DNA of 64,000 bases from Pelomonas asaccharophilus_A (GCF_031458115.1 NZ_JAVDXV010000001.1:744001-808000), one strand, 5' to 3'. Positions 33,355 through 41,816 are shown, numbered from the stretch's first letter. Notes: a model not told the origin generated them from the sequence alone. Translations and numbers: made by a program.

Positions 33355-34763
33355 GGATTGGCAACGGGGGCGCTGAACACGCCCGCCTGCTCCAGCGCGT
33401 GGGCGACGCGCAGCGCATGGTCTTCGCGCCACGGCGCGGCAATGATCTGCACGCCGATGGGCAGGTGCGCGTGTACGCCCCACACCGGTGCTGCGCACAC
33501 CGGCAGGCCGATGCAGGAAATGGGCTGGGTCAGCAGGCCCAGGCTGGGTCGGGCCGGCAGCCGCTGGCCGTTGACGTCCATCCACTCGCTGCCGATCTCG
33601 GGCGCCACCACCGGCGTGGCCGGCGCGATCAGCACGTCCACATCGCGCAGCAGTTCGGCCGCGCGCAGCGCGAACCAGCGGCGCACGCGCCGGGCCTGCT
33701 GCACCCAGGCGGCGGGCAGCAGCGCGCCGGCCAGGAAGCGGTCGCGCGACAGCGGCTCGAAGTCCTGCGCGCGGGTGCGCAGGTCGTGCAGGTGCAGCGT
33801 GGAACTCTCGGCCTGGCTGATGAGGAACGCCGCCGCGCGGGCGCGCTGCGCCTCGGGCAGCTCGACGGTGGCCAGGCCGCCCAGCGCCTGCGCGACGCGG
33901 TCCATCGCCGCGCGGGCGTCGGGGCCGGCGTGGTCGTGGAAGTAGCCGCCCAGCCGCGCGATGCGCAGCGTGCCTATGCCTTGCGGCAGCGTGGCATGCG
34001 TGGCCTCCCCGGCGCGCCGCACGCAGCCCGGGTCGGCGGCGTCGAAGCCTTGCAGCGCGTCGTAGGCCAGGGCCAGGTCTTGCGCCGAGCGCGCAAAGGG
34101 GCCCAGGTGATCCAGGCTGGTGACGAACGGATAGCTGCCGTTGCGCGGCAGCCGGCCATAGGTGGGCTTGAGTCCGAACACGCCGCACAGCGACGACGGC
34201 ACGCGGATGGAGCCGTTGGTGTCGGAGCCCAGCGTCAACGGCACCTGGCCCGCCGCCACCGCTGCGCCACTGCCGCCGGACGAGCCGCCGGCCACGCGCG
34301 TGGGGTCGTGCGGGTTGCGCGTGGGGCCCTCGTGGCTGTTCTCGGTCGTGAAGCCGTAGGCGTACTCGTCCATGTTCAGCGCGCCCACCAGCACGGCGCC
34401 GGCCGCGTCCAGGCGCTGCACCAGCGGGCCGTCCTGCGCGGCCGGCGGGCGGTCGCGCTCGATCTTCGAGCCGGCCAGCGTGGTCAGGCCTCGCACGTCG
34501 AACAGGTTCTTCACCGCATAGGGCACGCCCAGCAGCGGCAGCGCGCGCACGGCGGTGTCGCCGTCGCGCAGCCGGCGGTCCAGCACCTGGGCGGCCATCA
34601 GCGCGCGGGTGGCGGTGAGGTCGGTGAACGCGTTGACCGTGCCGTCGGTGGCGGCGATGCGCGCGAGACTGGCCTGCACCAGCGCCTCGGCGCTGACCTC
34701 GCGCTGCCGCACGGCGGCGGCGATGGCATGGGCGGGCTGCTGCAGCAGCGCGTCGGCCGTCAT
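33351..34763 (-). CDS. atzE: AtzE/HpxY-family amidase
   Basis: 470 residues of the amidase signature family. The Ser-Ser-Lys triad is visible in PYAVKNLFDVRGL and TRVAGGSSGGSGAAVAAGQVPL, with TNGSIRVPSSLCGVFGLKPT. AtzE hydrolyses 1-carboxybiuret and needs the small AtzG subunit; HpxY acts in oxalurate breakdown. The small subunit gene is directly upstream and overlaps it (ATGA), and the AtzH/HpxZ-like gene overlaps downstream. Start at MTADALL is supported by this overlap; the N-terminal extension in the same frame is spurious. Confidence 0.88.
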   Translation of the reverse strand: MTADALLQQPAHAIAAAVRQREVSAEALVQASLARIAATDGTVNAFTDLTATRALMAAQVLDRRLRDGDTAVRALPLLGVPYAVKNLFDVRGLTTLAGSKIERDRPPAAQDGPLVQRLDAAGAVLVGALNMDEYAYGFTTENSHEGPTRNPHDPTRVAGGSSGGSGAAVAAGQVPLTLGSDTNGSIRVPSSLCGVFGLKPTYGRLPRNGSYPFVTSLDHLGPFARSAQDLALAYDALQGFDAADPGCVRRAGEATHATLPQGIGTLRIARLGGYFHDHAGPDARAAMDRVAQALGGLATVELPEAQRARAAAFLISQAESSTLHLHDLRTRAQDFEPLSRDRFLAGALLPAAWVQQARRVRRWFALRAAELLRDVDVLIAPATPVVAPEIGSEWMDVNGQRLPARPSLGLLTQPISCIGLPVCAAPVWGVHAHLPIGVQIIAAPWREDHALRVAHALEQAGVFSAPVANP

Positions 34764-34957
34764 GCGAGGTCTCCCGGTGCGATGGGAGCAAAGGCTTCGG
34801 CGGGCTCGTCGTGCGTGGCCAGCGGCAGGCCGTTCACCAGCGCCGCCATCTCCGCCGCCAGCCCGAAGTAGCGCAGCACGCCCGGCCGGTGCTCGGGCGC
34901 CAGCGGCAGCGCCAGCAGCGCCGCCGTGGCGTCCACGTAGGCCTCGGCATCGTTCAC
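34760..34957 (-). CDS. atzG: AtzG-like small subunit (DUF4089)
   Basis: 65 residues, start GTG. The sequence resembles the small DUF4089 subunit that binds and stabilises AtzE, structurally like GatC of the amidotransferase: an N-terminal helix pair (AEAYVDATAALLALPLAPEHRPG, quoted in part) and VLRYFGLAAEMAALV, then an extended tail that wraps the amidase. It overlaps the ABC ATPase gene upstream (GTGA) and atzE downstream (ATGA), giving equal production with the amidase. Confidence 0.85.
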   Translation of the reverse strand: MNDAEAYVDATAALLALPLAPEHRPGVLRYFGLAAEMAALVNGLPLATHDEPAEAFAPIAPGDLA

Positions 34958-35775
34958 CGGCGCACCTCACGCTGGAAGATCTCCAGGCTCAGCTTCTTCG
35001 CGTTGACGAAGCTGGGCTCCGACAGCGTGGCCACCGTGCGCGGGCGTGGGTCGTCGTAGGTCAGGATCTCGGCGACCTTGGTGGGCCGCTTGGTCAGCAG
35101 CAGCACCTCGTCGGCGAGATACACGGCCTCTTCGAGGTCGTGCGACACCAGCATCATCGTCACGCCGGTCTGCATGAACACCTCCTGCAGCTTCTCGCGG
35201 ATGAAGAGGGTCATCTCGAAGTCCAGCGCCGAGAAGGGTTCGTCCAGGAACAGCACCTCGGGCTCGGGCGCCAGCGCGCGCATGATGGACGCCGTCTGCT
35301 GCTGGCCGCCGGAGAGTTCATACGGGTAGCGGTTCAGGTCGAACTTGACGTCGAAGCTCTCCACCAGCTCGGCCATGCGGCGGTCCACCTCGGCCTTGCT
35401 GCGGCCTTCCATCTTCAGCGGGTAGGCGATGTTGTCGATGGTGCGCATCCACGGAAACATCGCCTCGCGGTAGTTCTGGAAGACGTAGCCGATCTTGGTG
35501 TCCTTCAGCGTCTTGCCGTCGAACAGGATCTGGCCCGAGTCGATGGGGATGAGCCCCGCGATCATGTTGATCAGCGTGCTTTTGCCGCAGCCGTTGGGGC
35601 CGAAGACCGACACGATCTTGTGCTTCGGAATGTCGAGGTTGAAGTCCTCGTACAGCGGCCAGCCGGCGAAGTATTTCGTCAGCCCGCGGATGGTGATGTG
35701 CGTGCCGGCCGGGCCGGGCTGGAAGGGGCGCTGCGGCACGTCGGCCACGACGGGGGCGTTCAGGACTGCGTTCAT
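34954..35775 (-). CDS. ABC transporter ATP-binding protein (nitrate/sulfonate/taurine type)
   Basis: 273 residues. Walker A is GPNGCGKST, the ABC signature is LSGGQQQ, Walker B is VLFLDEPFSALD, and the switch His is in LVSHDLEEAV. This is the SsuB/TauB subgroup that energises import. Start at MNAVLNAP overlaps the permease stop (ATGA); the same open frame continuing upstream is antisense read-through of the permease. Together with the permease and binding protein it forms a complete importer. Confidence 0.95.
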   Translation of the reverse strand: MNAVLNAPVVADVPQRPFQPGPAGTHITIRGLTKYFAGWPLYEDFNLDIPKHKIVSVFGPNGCGKSTLINMIAGLIPIDSGQILFDGKTLKDTKIGYVFQNYREAMFPWMRTIDNIAYPLKMEGRSKAEVDRRMAELVESFDVKFDLNRYPYELSGGQQQTASIMRALAPEPEVLFLDEPFSALDFEMTLFIREKLQEVFMQTGVTMMLVSHDLEEAVYLADEVLLLTKRPTKVAEILTYDDPRPRTVATLSEPSFVNAKKLSLEIFQREVRR

Positions 35776-36605
35776 CTGCCACTCCAATGGACGATCTTGC
35801 GTTCCAGCACCAGGAACAGGATGTTGAGCACATAGCCCAGGATGCCCGCGGCCAGGATGGCGGCGTACATGGTCTTCACGTTCAGCACCTGCTGCGCGTC
35901 GATGATGCGGTGGCCCAGGCCGTTGTCGGAGCCGATGAACATCTCGGCCACGACGACGATGACCAGCGCCATCGACACCGCCGAGCGCAGGCCTACGAAG
36001 CTGGGCTGCAGGCTCTCCCACACCAGCACGTCCTTGAAGATCTGCCAGCGCGACGCACCCATCACCTTGGCCGCCATGACACGCTGCTTGCGCGCGTTGA
36101 TGACGCCGTAGGCGCTGTTGAACACGACGATCAGCAGCGCGCCGAAGGCCGCGATGGCGACCTTGTTGATGTCGCTCACGCCGAAGATCAGCAGGAACAG
36201 CGGAATCAGCGCCGACGACGGCGTGGAGCGGAAGAAGTCGATCAGGAACTCGACGCTGCGGTAGGCGCGCTCGTTGCTGCCCAGCAGCACGCCCAGCGGC
36301 ACGCCGATGACGGCCGCGATCAGGAAGGCCTGCACCGTGCGCCACACGGTGACGGCAAAGTCCGTCAGCAGCGGGCCGCCGGCGAGGCCGCCGATCAGCG
36401 TCTGCAGCGTGGCGGCGGGCGGCGGCAGCAGGATGGGCCGGATGAGGCCGAAGCGCACCACCAGGTCCCAGATGATGAACAGGATCAGCGGGCCGATGAA
36501 GGGCAGCAGCTTGCCGGCGCTGAAGCGCGGCAGGCGCACGGGCGGCTGGCCGGCGGCGGCGCTGGTCCTTTGCCACGGCGGCGTGGCGGTTGGGTTTTGT
36601 TCCAT
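35772..36605 (-). CDS. ABC transporter permease (SsuC/TauC type)
   Basis: 277 residues with about six transmembrane helices. The permease EAA-like coupling loop is MGASRWQIFKDVLV. The N-terminal extension is hydrophilic, which is common in this family. It transports the ligand delivered by the binding protein encoded upstream. 35 bases separate it from repeat family A copy 3, which lies between it and the binding-protein gene; overlapping downstream is the ATPase gene. Confidence 0.94.
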   Translation of the reverse strand: MEQNPTATPPWQRTSAAAGQPPVRLPRFSAGKLLPFIGPLILFIIWDLVVRFGLIRPILLPPPAATLQTLIGGLAGGPLLTDFAVTVWRTVQAFLIAAVIGVPLGVLLGSNERAYRSVEFLIDFFRSTPSSALIPLFLLIFGVSDINKVAIAAFGALLIVVFNSAYGVINARKQRVMAAKVMGASRWQIFKDVLVWESLQPSFVGLRSAVSMALVIVVVAEMFIGSDNGLGHRIIDAQQVLNVKTMYAAILAAGILGYVLNILFLVLERKIVHWSGR

Positions 36606-36640
36606 GTCAGGTGTCCATTCCGTGGTTGCGTCGCGCGTTT

Positions 36641-36777
36641 CGGGCCGAGCGCCGGGCCGCTCCCAAGCCGGCCCGTCTGGCGATGTGCGTGCGGCTCAAC
36701 GCCGCATGCATCGCCGTCCCCTCGGGGGACCGGCTGGGTTCGCCTGCGTTCAGCAGTGAGAGACCGGACGAGGGGCT
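36641..36777 (-). repeat. Dispersed repeat family A, copy 3
   Basis: Minus orientation, beginning ten bases after the binding-protein stop with AGCCCCTCG. It contains the core hairpin (GCATGCGGC against GCCGCACGC, one A-C mismatch on this strand, a G-U pair on the other). Its place between a binding-protein gene and a permease gene resembles that of REP elements in other importer operons, where they allow higher binding-protein yield; that role here is inferred. Confidence 0.85.
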
Positions 36778-36787
36778 CACGCTCATG

Positions 36788-37777
36788 TCAGGCTTTGTAG
36801 AGCAGGGTGGTCACGTCCAGCTTCTTCTCGAACACGCCCTTCTCCGTGAAGAGGTCGAAGAACTTCTGGAAGGCCGCCACGTCGCCGGGCTTGAACTCGT
36901 TGTAGAGCATGTAGGAGGCCAGCGGCACCTCGCCGGTCAGCGGGCCTTCGATGGCGGTGTAGCCCTTCAGGAACTTGCGCGCCTCGGCGGGATCGTTGCG
37001 CACCAGCGCGATGCCTTTCGCGTAGGCGGCGATGTACTTCTTCGCCAGCTCGGGGTTCTTCTTGATGAACTCGGTGGTCAGCGTGGCCGAGCCGCCGTGC
37101 CAGGGCGCCAGCGGGTCGCCCAGGATGTACTTGGCGATGACGCCGGCCTCCAGCAGCCTTGTCGTGCCGTTGAGCCGACCCACGGTGCCGGTGGGTTCCA
37201 GCGTGTAGACGGCGTCCACCTGGCCGGCCGCCAGCGCGGCCACGTGCTGGCCGATGGGCAGCTCGGTCACGCTGGTGCCGGCGGCGCCGGCGCGCTCCAG
37301 CACCGTCATCGCCAGCACCTTGTTCTGGATGCCGGGGCCGCTGGCCACGCGCTTGCCCTTCAGGTCGGCCAGCGTCTTGACGGGGCTGTCCTTGGGCACG
37401 AGGAACTGGTCCAGCACGTACTTCGCGTTGCTGGGGTTGGTCGCGATGATCTTGAACAGCCCCGGCGACGCGATCTCGCCCACGCCCAGGTTGCCCGAGC
37501 CCGTGCCGTTGGAGCTGCCGTCGCAGCGGCCGGCCAGCATGGCCTCCATCACCTGCTGCGCGCCGGCGAACTTCAGCGCCTCCACCTCCAGCCCGGCCTC
37601 CTTGAAGTAACCCTTCTCCACGGCCGCGTAGAAGGGCAGGCCGGCCGCCACGGGCCAGTAGCCGATGCGGATCTTGGTGGGCGCTTGCGCGCGCAGCACG
37701 GCGGGCGCACCCAGCGTGGCCACGGCGGCCGTGGCGCCGAGCAGGGTGCGGCGGCGGGGGTGGAACGAATCGGTCAT
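36788..37777 (-). CDS. ABC transporter substrate-binding protein (NMT1/TauA type, Tat signal)
   Basis: 329 residues. The N-terminus has a twin-arginine signal (RRRTLLGATAAVATLGAPAV), so the protein is exported folded. The mature part is of the NMT1/SsuA/TauA class: IRIGYWPVAAGLPFYAAVEKG, LADLKGKRVASGPGIQNK, IGQHVAALAAGQVDAVYTLEP. Ligands in this class are sulfonates, nitrate, thiamine precursors, ureides and others, so the substrate is open. A strong AAGGAG lies just before the start and the allophanate hydrolase gene is 27 bases upstream. Confidence 0.93.
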   Translation of the reverse strand: MTDSFHPRRRTLLGATAAVATLGAPAVLRAQAPTKIRIGYWPVAAGLPFYAAVEKGYFKEAGLEVEALKFAGAQQVMEAMLAGRCDGSSNGTGSGNLGVGEIASPGLFKIIATNPSNAKYVLDQFLVPKDSPVKTLADLKGKRVASGPGIQNKVLAMTVLERAGAAGTSVTELPIGQHVAALAAGQVDAVYTLEPTGTVGRLNGTTRLLEAGVIAKYILGDPLAPWHGGSATLTTEFIKKNPELAKKYIAAYAKGIALVRNDPAEARKFLKGYTAIEGPLTGEVPLASYMLYNEFKPGDVAAFQKFFDLFTEKGVFEKKLDVTTLLYKA

Positions 37778-37804
37778 CGTCGGCTCCTTGGTTGATCGGG
37801 TGAG

Positions 37805-39625
37805 TCAGTCGCGGCGCTGGTCGGCCATATAGGCCCGCCAGCCGCCGTAGGGGGTGATGTCGGTGGCGTCGGCCAGCGCCAGGCCTTCGCAGATGAAGCC
37901 GTGCACGCTGCTGCCATCGGCCAGTTGCACGCTGCCCAGGCCCAGCGGCGCCGGGATCAGCGCCAGCAGCGAGCCCACATGCCGCAGCGGCACGTTCCAG
38001 ACCTCGACGGCGATGGAGGCGCCGCCGGCGCCGACGCGCTGCAGGCCGGGCTTGGGCGGCACCGTGCCGCGCAGCGCGTGCAGGCGGTAGCAGGGCGCCG
38101 TGGTGGTCGCTTCGCGCAGCGTGGCACCGCGCTCGGTGAGCTGGCTGTTCAGCGGCATGCCCGACAGGTGGGCGCCCACGACGGCCAGCGGCAGCGTGGG
38201 CTCGCTGGCCGGCCACACCGGCGCGGGTTGCCGTTCGCGCCGCTGCTGCGTGGCGCCCAGCGGCAGCGCCGTGGCGGCCTGCCAGCCCATGCCGAAGCGG
38301 GCCAAGGCCGCATCCGCCTGCCTGGGGGCGATGAAGGTGACGCCGAACGGCAGGCCGCGCTCGTCAAAGCCCCCCGGCAACGCCAGTGCGCACCAGCCCA
38401 GCAGGTTGACGAAGTTGGTGTAGCGGCCCAGGCGGGTGTTCACGCCGACGGGGTCGGCGTCCAGCGCCGCGAAGCTGGGGTGGCGGGGTGCCGTGGGCAC
38501 CATCATCACGTCCACGTCTTGCCACAGCGCGGCCGTGTCGCGCTGGGCGGCGCGCAGCGCGTACTGCGCCTTGAAGGCGTCGGTGGCCGTGCGGCCGATG
38601 GCGCCCTCGATGACGCGGCGCACCGTGGCGTCGATGGCCTGCGGGTCGCGCGCCAGCAACTCCTGCACGACGGCATGGCGCTCGGCCACCCAGGGGCCGT
38701 TGTAGAGCAGGTCGGCCACCGCGTGCAGCGGCTGGAAGTCCAGCGGCACGATCCGGTGGCCCAGCTCCTCGGCCAGTTGCAGCGCCATCGACCAGGCGGG
38801 CGTCTGGGCTATGTCGTCCACCTCGGGGGCCATGGGCACGCCGATGCGCAGCTTGGCGGGCAGCTGTGCGGGGCCGGGCTCGAAGCGGCTGTACTCGTCT
38901 CGGGCGTCCACGCCTTCGATGACGGCCAGCACCGTGGCGGCGTCTTCCACCGTCAACGCGAACACCGACACGCAGTCCAGCGTGCGGCAGGCCGGCACCA
39001 CGCCGCTGGTGCCCACGCGGCCCGGCGTGGGCTTCAGGCCGACGAGGTTATTGAAGCTCGCCGGCACGCGGCCCGAGCCGGCCGTGTCGGTGCCCAGCGA
39101 GAACGCCACTTCGGCGCGCGCCACCGCCACCGCCGAGCCCGAGCTGGAGCCGCCGCTGACGCGCTGCGCGTCGAAGGCGCTGTGCGGGCGGCCGTAGGGC
39201 GAGCGTGCGCCGACGAGGCCGGTGGCGAACTGGTCCAGGTTGGTCTTGCCCAGACAGACGGCGCCGGCGGCGATGAGGCGCTGGACCGTGTGGGCGTGGG
39301 TGGCCGGCGTGTAGGCGAAGGCGGGGCAGGCGGCCGTGGTGGGCATGCCGGCCACGTCGATGTTGTCCTTGGCGGCGAAGGGGATGCCGAACAGCGGCAG
39401 GCGGGACAGCAGGGCAGCACGGTCGTTGTTGGCTGCGGCGAGTTGGGCTTCGAGGGCGGCGAGCTGGGGCTCTAGCTCAGCGGCAGTGGCCTTGTGGATC
39501 CAGGCGGCGGGGTCTTGCTGGCCCAGCGCGGCGAGCTGTCGGGTCAGCAGTTCGCGGGGTGAGGCGCCGGACAGGTAGGCCTGGCGCCAGTCGCTGATCG
39601 TCAGAAGAGGGCTTTGCTCGGGCAT
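37805..39625 (-). CDS. atzF: Allophanate hydrolase
   Basis: 606 residues, the size of AtzF. It hydrolyses allophanate to ammonia and carbon dioxide. The amidase half has FAAKDNIDVAGMPTT (Lys) and VSGGSSSGSAVAVA (Ser pair). The C-terminal domain specific to allophanate hydrolase has LNSQLTERGATL near its start, LALIPAPLGLGSVQLADG and ICEGLALADATDIT, and ends GGWRAYM. Start at MPEQSPLLTISDWRQ, which puts the GntR-like inverted repeat 11 bases upstream. It is the first gene of the eight-gene operon and supplies the final step of any carboxyurea-forming pathway. Confidence 0.95.
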   Translation of the reverse strand: MPEQSPLLTISDWRQAYLSGASPRELLTRQLAALGQQDPAAWIHKATAAELEPQLAALEAQLAAANNDRAALLSRLPLFGIPFAAKDNIDVAGMPTTAACPAFAYTPATHAHTVQRLIAAGAVCLGKTNLDQFATGLVGARSPYGRPHSAFDAQRVSGGSSSGSAVAVARAEVAFSLGTDTAGSGRVPASFNNLVGLKPTPGRVGTSGVVPACRTLDCVSVFALTVEDAATVLAVIEGVDARDEYSRFEPGPAQLPAKLRIGVPMAPEVDDIAQTPAWSMALQLAEELGHRIVPLDFQPLHAVADLLYNGPWVAERHAVVQELLARDPQAIDATVRRVIEGAIGRTATDAFKAQYALRAAQRDTAALWQDVDVMMVPTAPRHPSFAALDADPVGVNTRLGRYTNFVNLLGWCALALPGGFDERGLPFGVTFIAPRQADAALARFGMGWQAATALPLGATQQRRERQPAPVWPASEPTLPLAVVGAHLSGMPLNSQLTERGATLREATTTAPCYRLHALRGTVPPKPGLQRVGAGGASIAVEVWNVPLRHVGSLLALIPAPLGLGSVQLADGSSVHGFICEGLALADATDITPYGGWRAYMADQRRD

Positions 39626-39635
39626 GGTGCACTCG

Positions 39636-39658
39636 CTGGTATACAAGTTGGTATCCAG
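39636..39658. promoter_or_regulatory. GntR-type inverted repeat upstream of atzF
   Basis: CTGGTATAC (39636-39644) faces GTATCCAG (39651-39658) across AAGTTG. The left arm contains TGGTATACAA, close to the TNGTNNNACNA type of FCD/FadR operators. Its place 11-33 bases before the atzF start suits repression by the operon's own GntR protein. Not tested. Confidence 0.6.
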
Positions 39659-39779
39659 CATCAAGCGTGCCAGCGGGAGCGGTTTTGTTGGGTTGGGTGG
39701 TTTGCCGGGCGTCGTGGGTGTGGGAGCTTGGCTGGCCGGTGTTGGAGACGTTTGCCGCTTCGCTGCGGCTTGCATCAGC

Positions 39780-40110
39780 TTGGTGTGACCGTGCACTGTT
39801 CAGGCGCGCTTCGGGCCGCTGTGTCTGAGCGCGCGAGGTCCAGCCGGGAGTTCGCCCCGGCGGGCGACCTACTTTCTGAGCGACCAGAAAGTAGGCAAAG
39901 AGTCGCCCCCGCTCCGTCGCCCCTCCGCTGCGCTGCGGGGTCCCCTGCGATGCTCGAAGCCCAGGGCCGCGCTGAACTCACTTCGCTACGCTCCGTTCAA
40001 ACAGTCATCGCGAAGTCAGTGCTTGAAGCGTGCTGCGCACGCGCCCTGGGCTCCTGCGCTTCTCGGCTCCTCCAAAGGGGGTGAAGGAACAGCCGAGCAG
40101 CCGAACAGCC
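39780..40110. repeat. Composite intergenic repeat block with nested inverted repeats
   Basis: Most of the 540-base gene-free stretch 39626-40165. A perfect 11-bp stem CCTACTTTCTG/CAGAAAGTAGG (39868-39895, six-base loop) lies inside an outer pair GGGCGAC/GTCGCCC, and a second perfect pair AGCCCAGGGC (39958-39967)/GCCCTGGGCT (40043-40052) lies further right. The first motif belongs to a type I recall as common between genes in Burkholderiales. No coding potential is evident. Confidence 0.7.
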
Positions 40111-40124
40111 AATGCAGAAAGCAC

Positions 40125-40149
40125 AAAGGCCGTCGTCCCGACGGCCTTT
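40125..40149 (-). terminator. Bidirectional hairpin terminator
   Basis: AAAGGCCGTCG pairs perfectly with CGACGGCCTTT around TCC. It lies 17 bases beyond the stop of the minus-strand VOC gene, with T-rich ends on both strands, so it probably ends that transcript. Confidence 0.8.
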
Positions 40150-40165
40150 GTTGTGGGTAGCTGGC

Positions 40166-40543
40166 TTACTTGCCGGGTGGGGGTTCCCACAACTCCAGCT
40201 TGTTGCCCTCGGGGTCCATGACCCAGCCGAACTTGCCGTACTCGGACTCGTCCACCTTGTCCTGCACGTCGCAGCCCTCGGCCCGCAACGCCGCCAGCAG
40301 CGCATGCAGGTCCGCCACGCGGAAATTGATCATGAACGGCGCCGTGCTGGGCGCGAAGTAGTCCGTGCTGTCCTTGAACGGGCTCCAGATCGTCGTGCCC
40401 GTGGGGCTGTCGTCGGCCCACTGGAAGGCAACGCCACCCCATTCGCTGACGTCCAGCCCCAAGTGCTTCCGATACCACTCGCCCAAGGCCTTGGGATCCT
40501 TGGCCTTGAAGAAGATGCCGCCGAGGCCGGTGACGCGTTTCAT
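40166..40543 (-). CDS. VOC family protein (glyoxalase/bleomycin resistance fold)
   Basis: 125 residues with the paired beta-alpha-beta-beta-beta modules of the vicinal oxygen chelate family: GGIFFKAKDPKALGEWYRKHLGL near the start (in part) and NFRVADLHALLAALRAEG, then GWVMDPEGNKLELWEP with the C-terminal Glu metal ligand. Members are small lyases, dioxygenases or binding proteins; which one is not visible. It lies 24 bases downstream of the AT-rich membrane protein gene on the same strand. Confidence 0.9.
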   Translation of the reverse strand: MKRVTGLGGIFFKAKDPKALGEWYRKHLGLDVSEWGGVAFQWADDSPTGTTIWSPFKDSTDYFAPSTAPFMINFRVADLHALLAALRAEGCDVQDKVDESEYGKFGWVMDPEGNKLELWEPPPGK

Positions 40544-40567
40544 AGTAACTCCTCCTGTTGAATAATG

Positions 40568-41644
40568 TTATTTATTTCTGATGCTGCTGACCAATTTTGC
40601 TATTTGCTCGACTCCATCAAGAGTTGATGGGATTGCGCCGGCTTCAGGTGTGATCGCGCTGAAGATTAAATTCTCGAACTTTTCCAATGCGCTGGCGTCA
40701 TCTTTCTTGATCTTTGTTGAATATTCGGAATAACTTTGAATGAATTGACATAGTGTAATGCACAAATCAATTTGTAATAATTGATTTGTGCAATTTTTGT
40801 AGTTTATCAATACAATTCTGAAGAAATACAAAAGAATCAACTCTAGCGCAAGGGTTGGTAGTGAGTAGAGTAGAACGCTTCGGTGTAGGTCAATTGTGTT
40901 GGTGAGATTGCTGGAAATCCAAAGCTGGGCTGCTACGGGTAGGATCATGACAAATCCCAATGCTATTGTTGAAAGGAAAGCGCGCAGTTTCTCCCTACGT
41001 TTCTCTTTGGCTAACGCTTCGAAGCCTTTGACTAAACCGACAAAATTGTAGGCTGTTTGAATTTTTGAGAGTCCGGAGCGGAATGTCTCGATTTGGGCGT
41101 CCCTCTCAGCCAACTCCTGGTCCCATTTTTCTTTCAGGGTCTTGGCGGCCAGTGCTGTTTGAGTAAATGCTTTGAATTCAACTAGCGCGGGGCTATTTAT
41201 TATTTTCTTGGTGATGGAAATGGGCGTGAGGTAGTTTGCATACACCAATTGTCGACGATGTTGGTGTGGAAATTCCTCAATGTTTTCGTCCACAAAGCTC
41301 TTTGCGCCTCGAAGCTCCATGCTGAGTTCTCCTTCTTGGGAGAATTCAAGTTCGCAAATGAAGCGATATGCGGCGGTAAAAATTGACAGTAATGTCTCTT
41401 TGTCGGTCTTGTTAAGATAATCTCGAATTTGTGCAAAAAAGTGGTCGCCAATCCACTCAATGTTGACCGCGCAATGCTGGTCGAAAGCAATTCCGTTGTG
41501 AGTCATGATCCTGATGATCACTCCGAGTGGAGTCGTTACATCAGGAGTTGGTCTGTCTGGAATCTTTATACTCTCGATTTCGCGGTGAAAACGACGCAGC
41601 GTCGTATGGTTGTCTTCAGAGCTGAAATAGCTTGCTGTGGCCAT
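40568..41644 (-). CDS. AT-rich membrane protein of unknown function, probably acquired
   Basis: 358 residues. The GC content is far below that of the surroundings (by eye around 40-45%) with frequent AAT, ATT and TTT codons, so recent transfer is likely. The first 160 residues are soluble with several His, Trp and Cys; a coiled coil follows (about 165-225); then two transmembrane helices (about 226-246 and 255-280) and a helical C-terminal tail with the motif ALEKFENLIFSAI. The layout is somewhat like DUF6161-type membrane proteins, but I do not recognise it. GGAG is well placed before the ATG. No mobile-element genes adjoin it. A defence or effector role is conceivable but unsupported. Confidence 0.8.
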   Translation of the reverse strand: MATASYFSSEDNHTTLRRFHREIESIKIPDRPTPDVTTPLGVIIRIMTHNGIAFDQHCAVNIEWIGDHFFAQIRDYLNKTDKETLLSIFTAAYRFICELEFSQEGELSMELRGAKSFVDENIEEFPHQHRRQLVYANYLTPISITKKIINSPALVEFKAFTQTALAAKTLKEKWDQELAERDAQIETFRSGLSKIQTAYNFVGLVKGFEALAKEKRREKLRAFLSTIALGFVMILPVAAQLWISSNLTNTIDLHRSVLLYSLPTLALELILLYFFRIVLINYKNCTNQLLQIDLCITLCQFIQSYSEYSTKIKKDDASALEKFENLIFSAITPEAGAIPSTLDGVEQIAKLVSSIRNK

Positions 41645-41816
41645 ATTTATTTACTCCCCGAGTCGCCATTTACACCTGAATTGAGGCGCGCAAGCACGGA
41701 GTCTCGCGCTCAATGAGACGTGGCGTAATCGCAGTCAACCCTGACGTGGCGGCGAAACCAGCAGAGCATTCGGAAAACTAGCTGTTTGCTCAGGTGGTCC
41801 GATCCGTTTCGGGAGT

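Noticed and set aside
32965..39625. Cyanuric acid (atrazine) degradation operon
   Set aside because: AtzD and AtzB/A-type genes are absent, and the hpx-type genes fit oxalurate or other ureides equally well.
40568..41644. Insertion sequence or prophage remnant
   Set aside because: No transposase, integrase, terminal repeat or target duplication was seen around the AT-rich gene.
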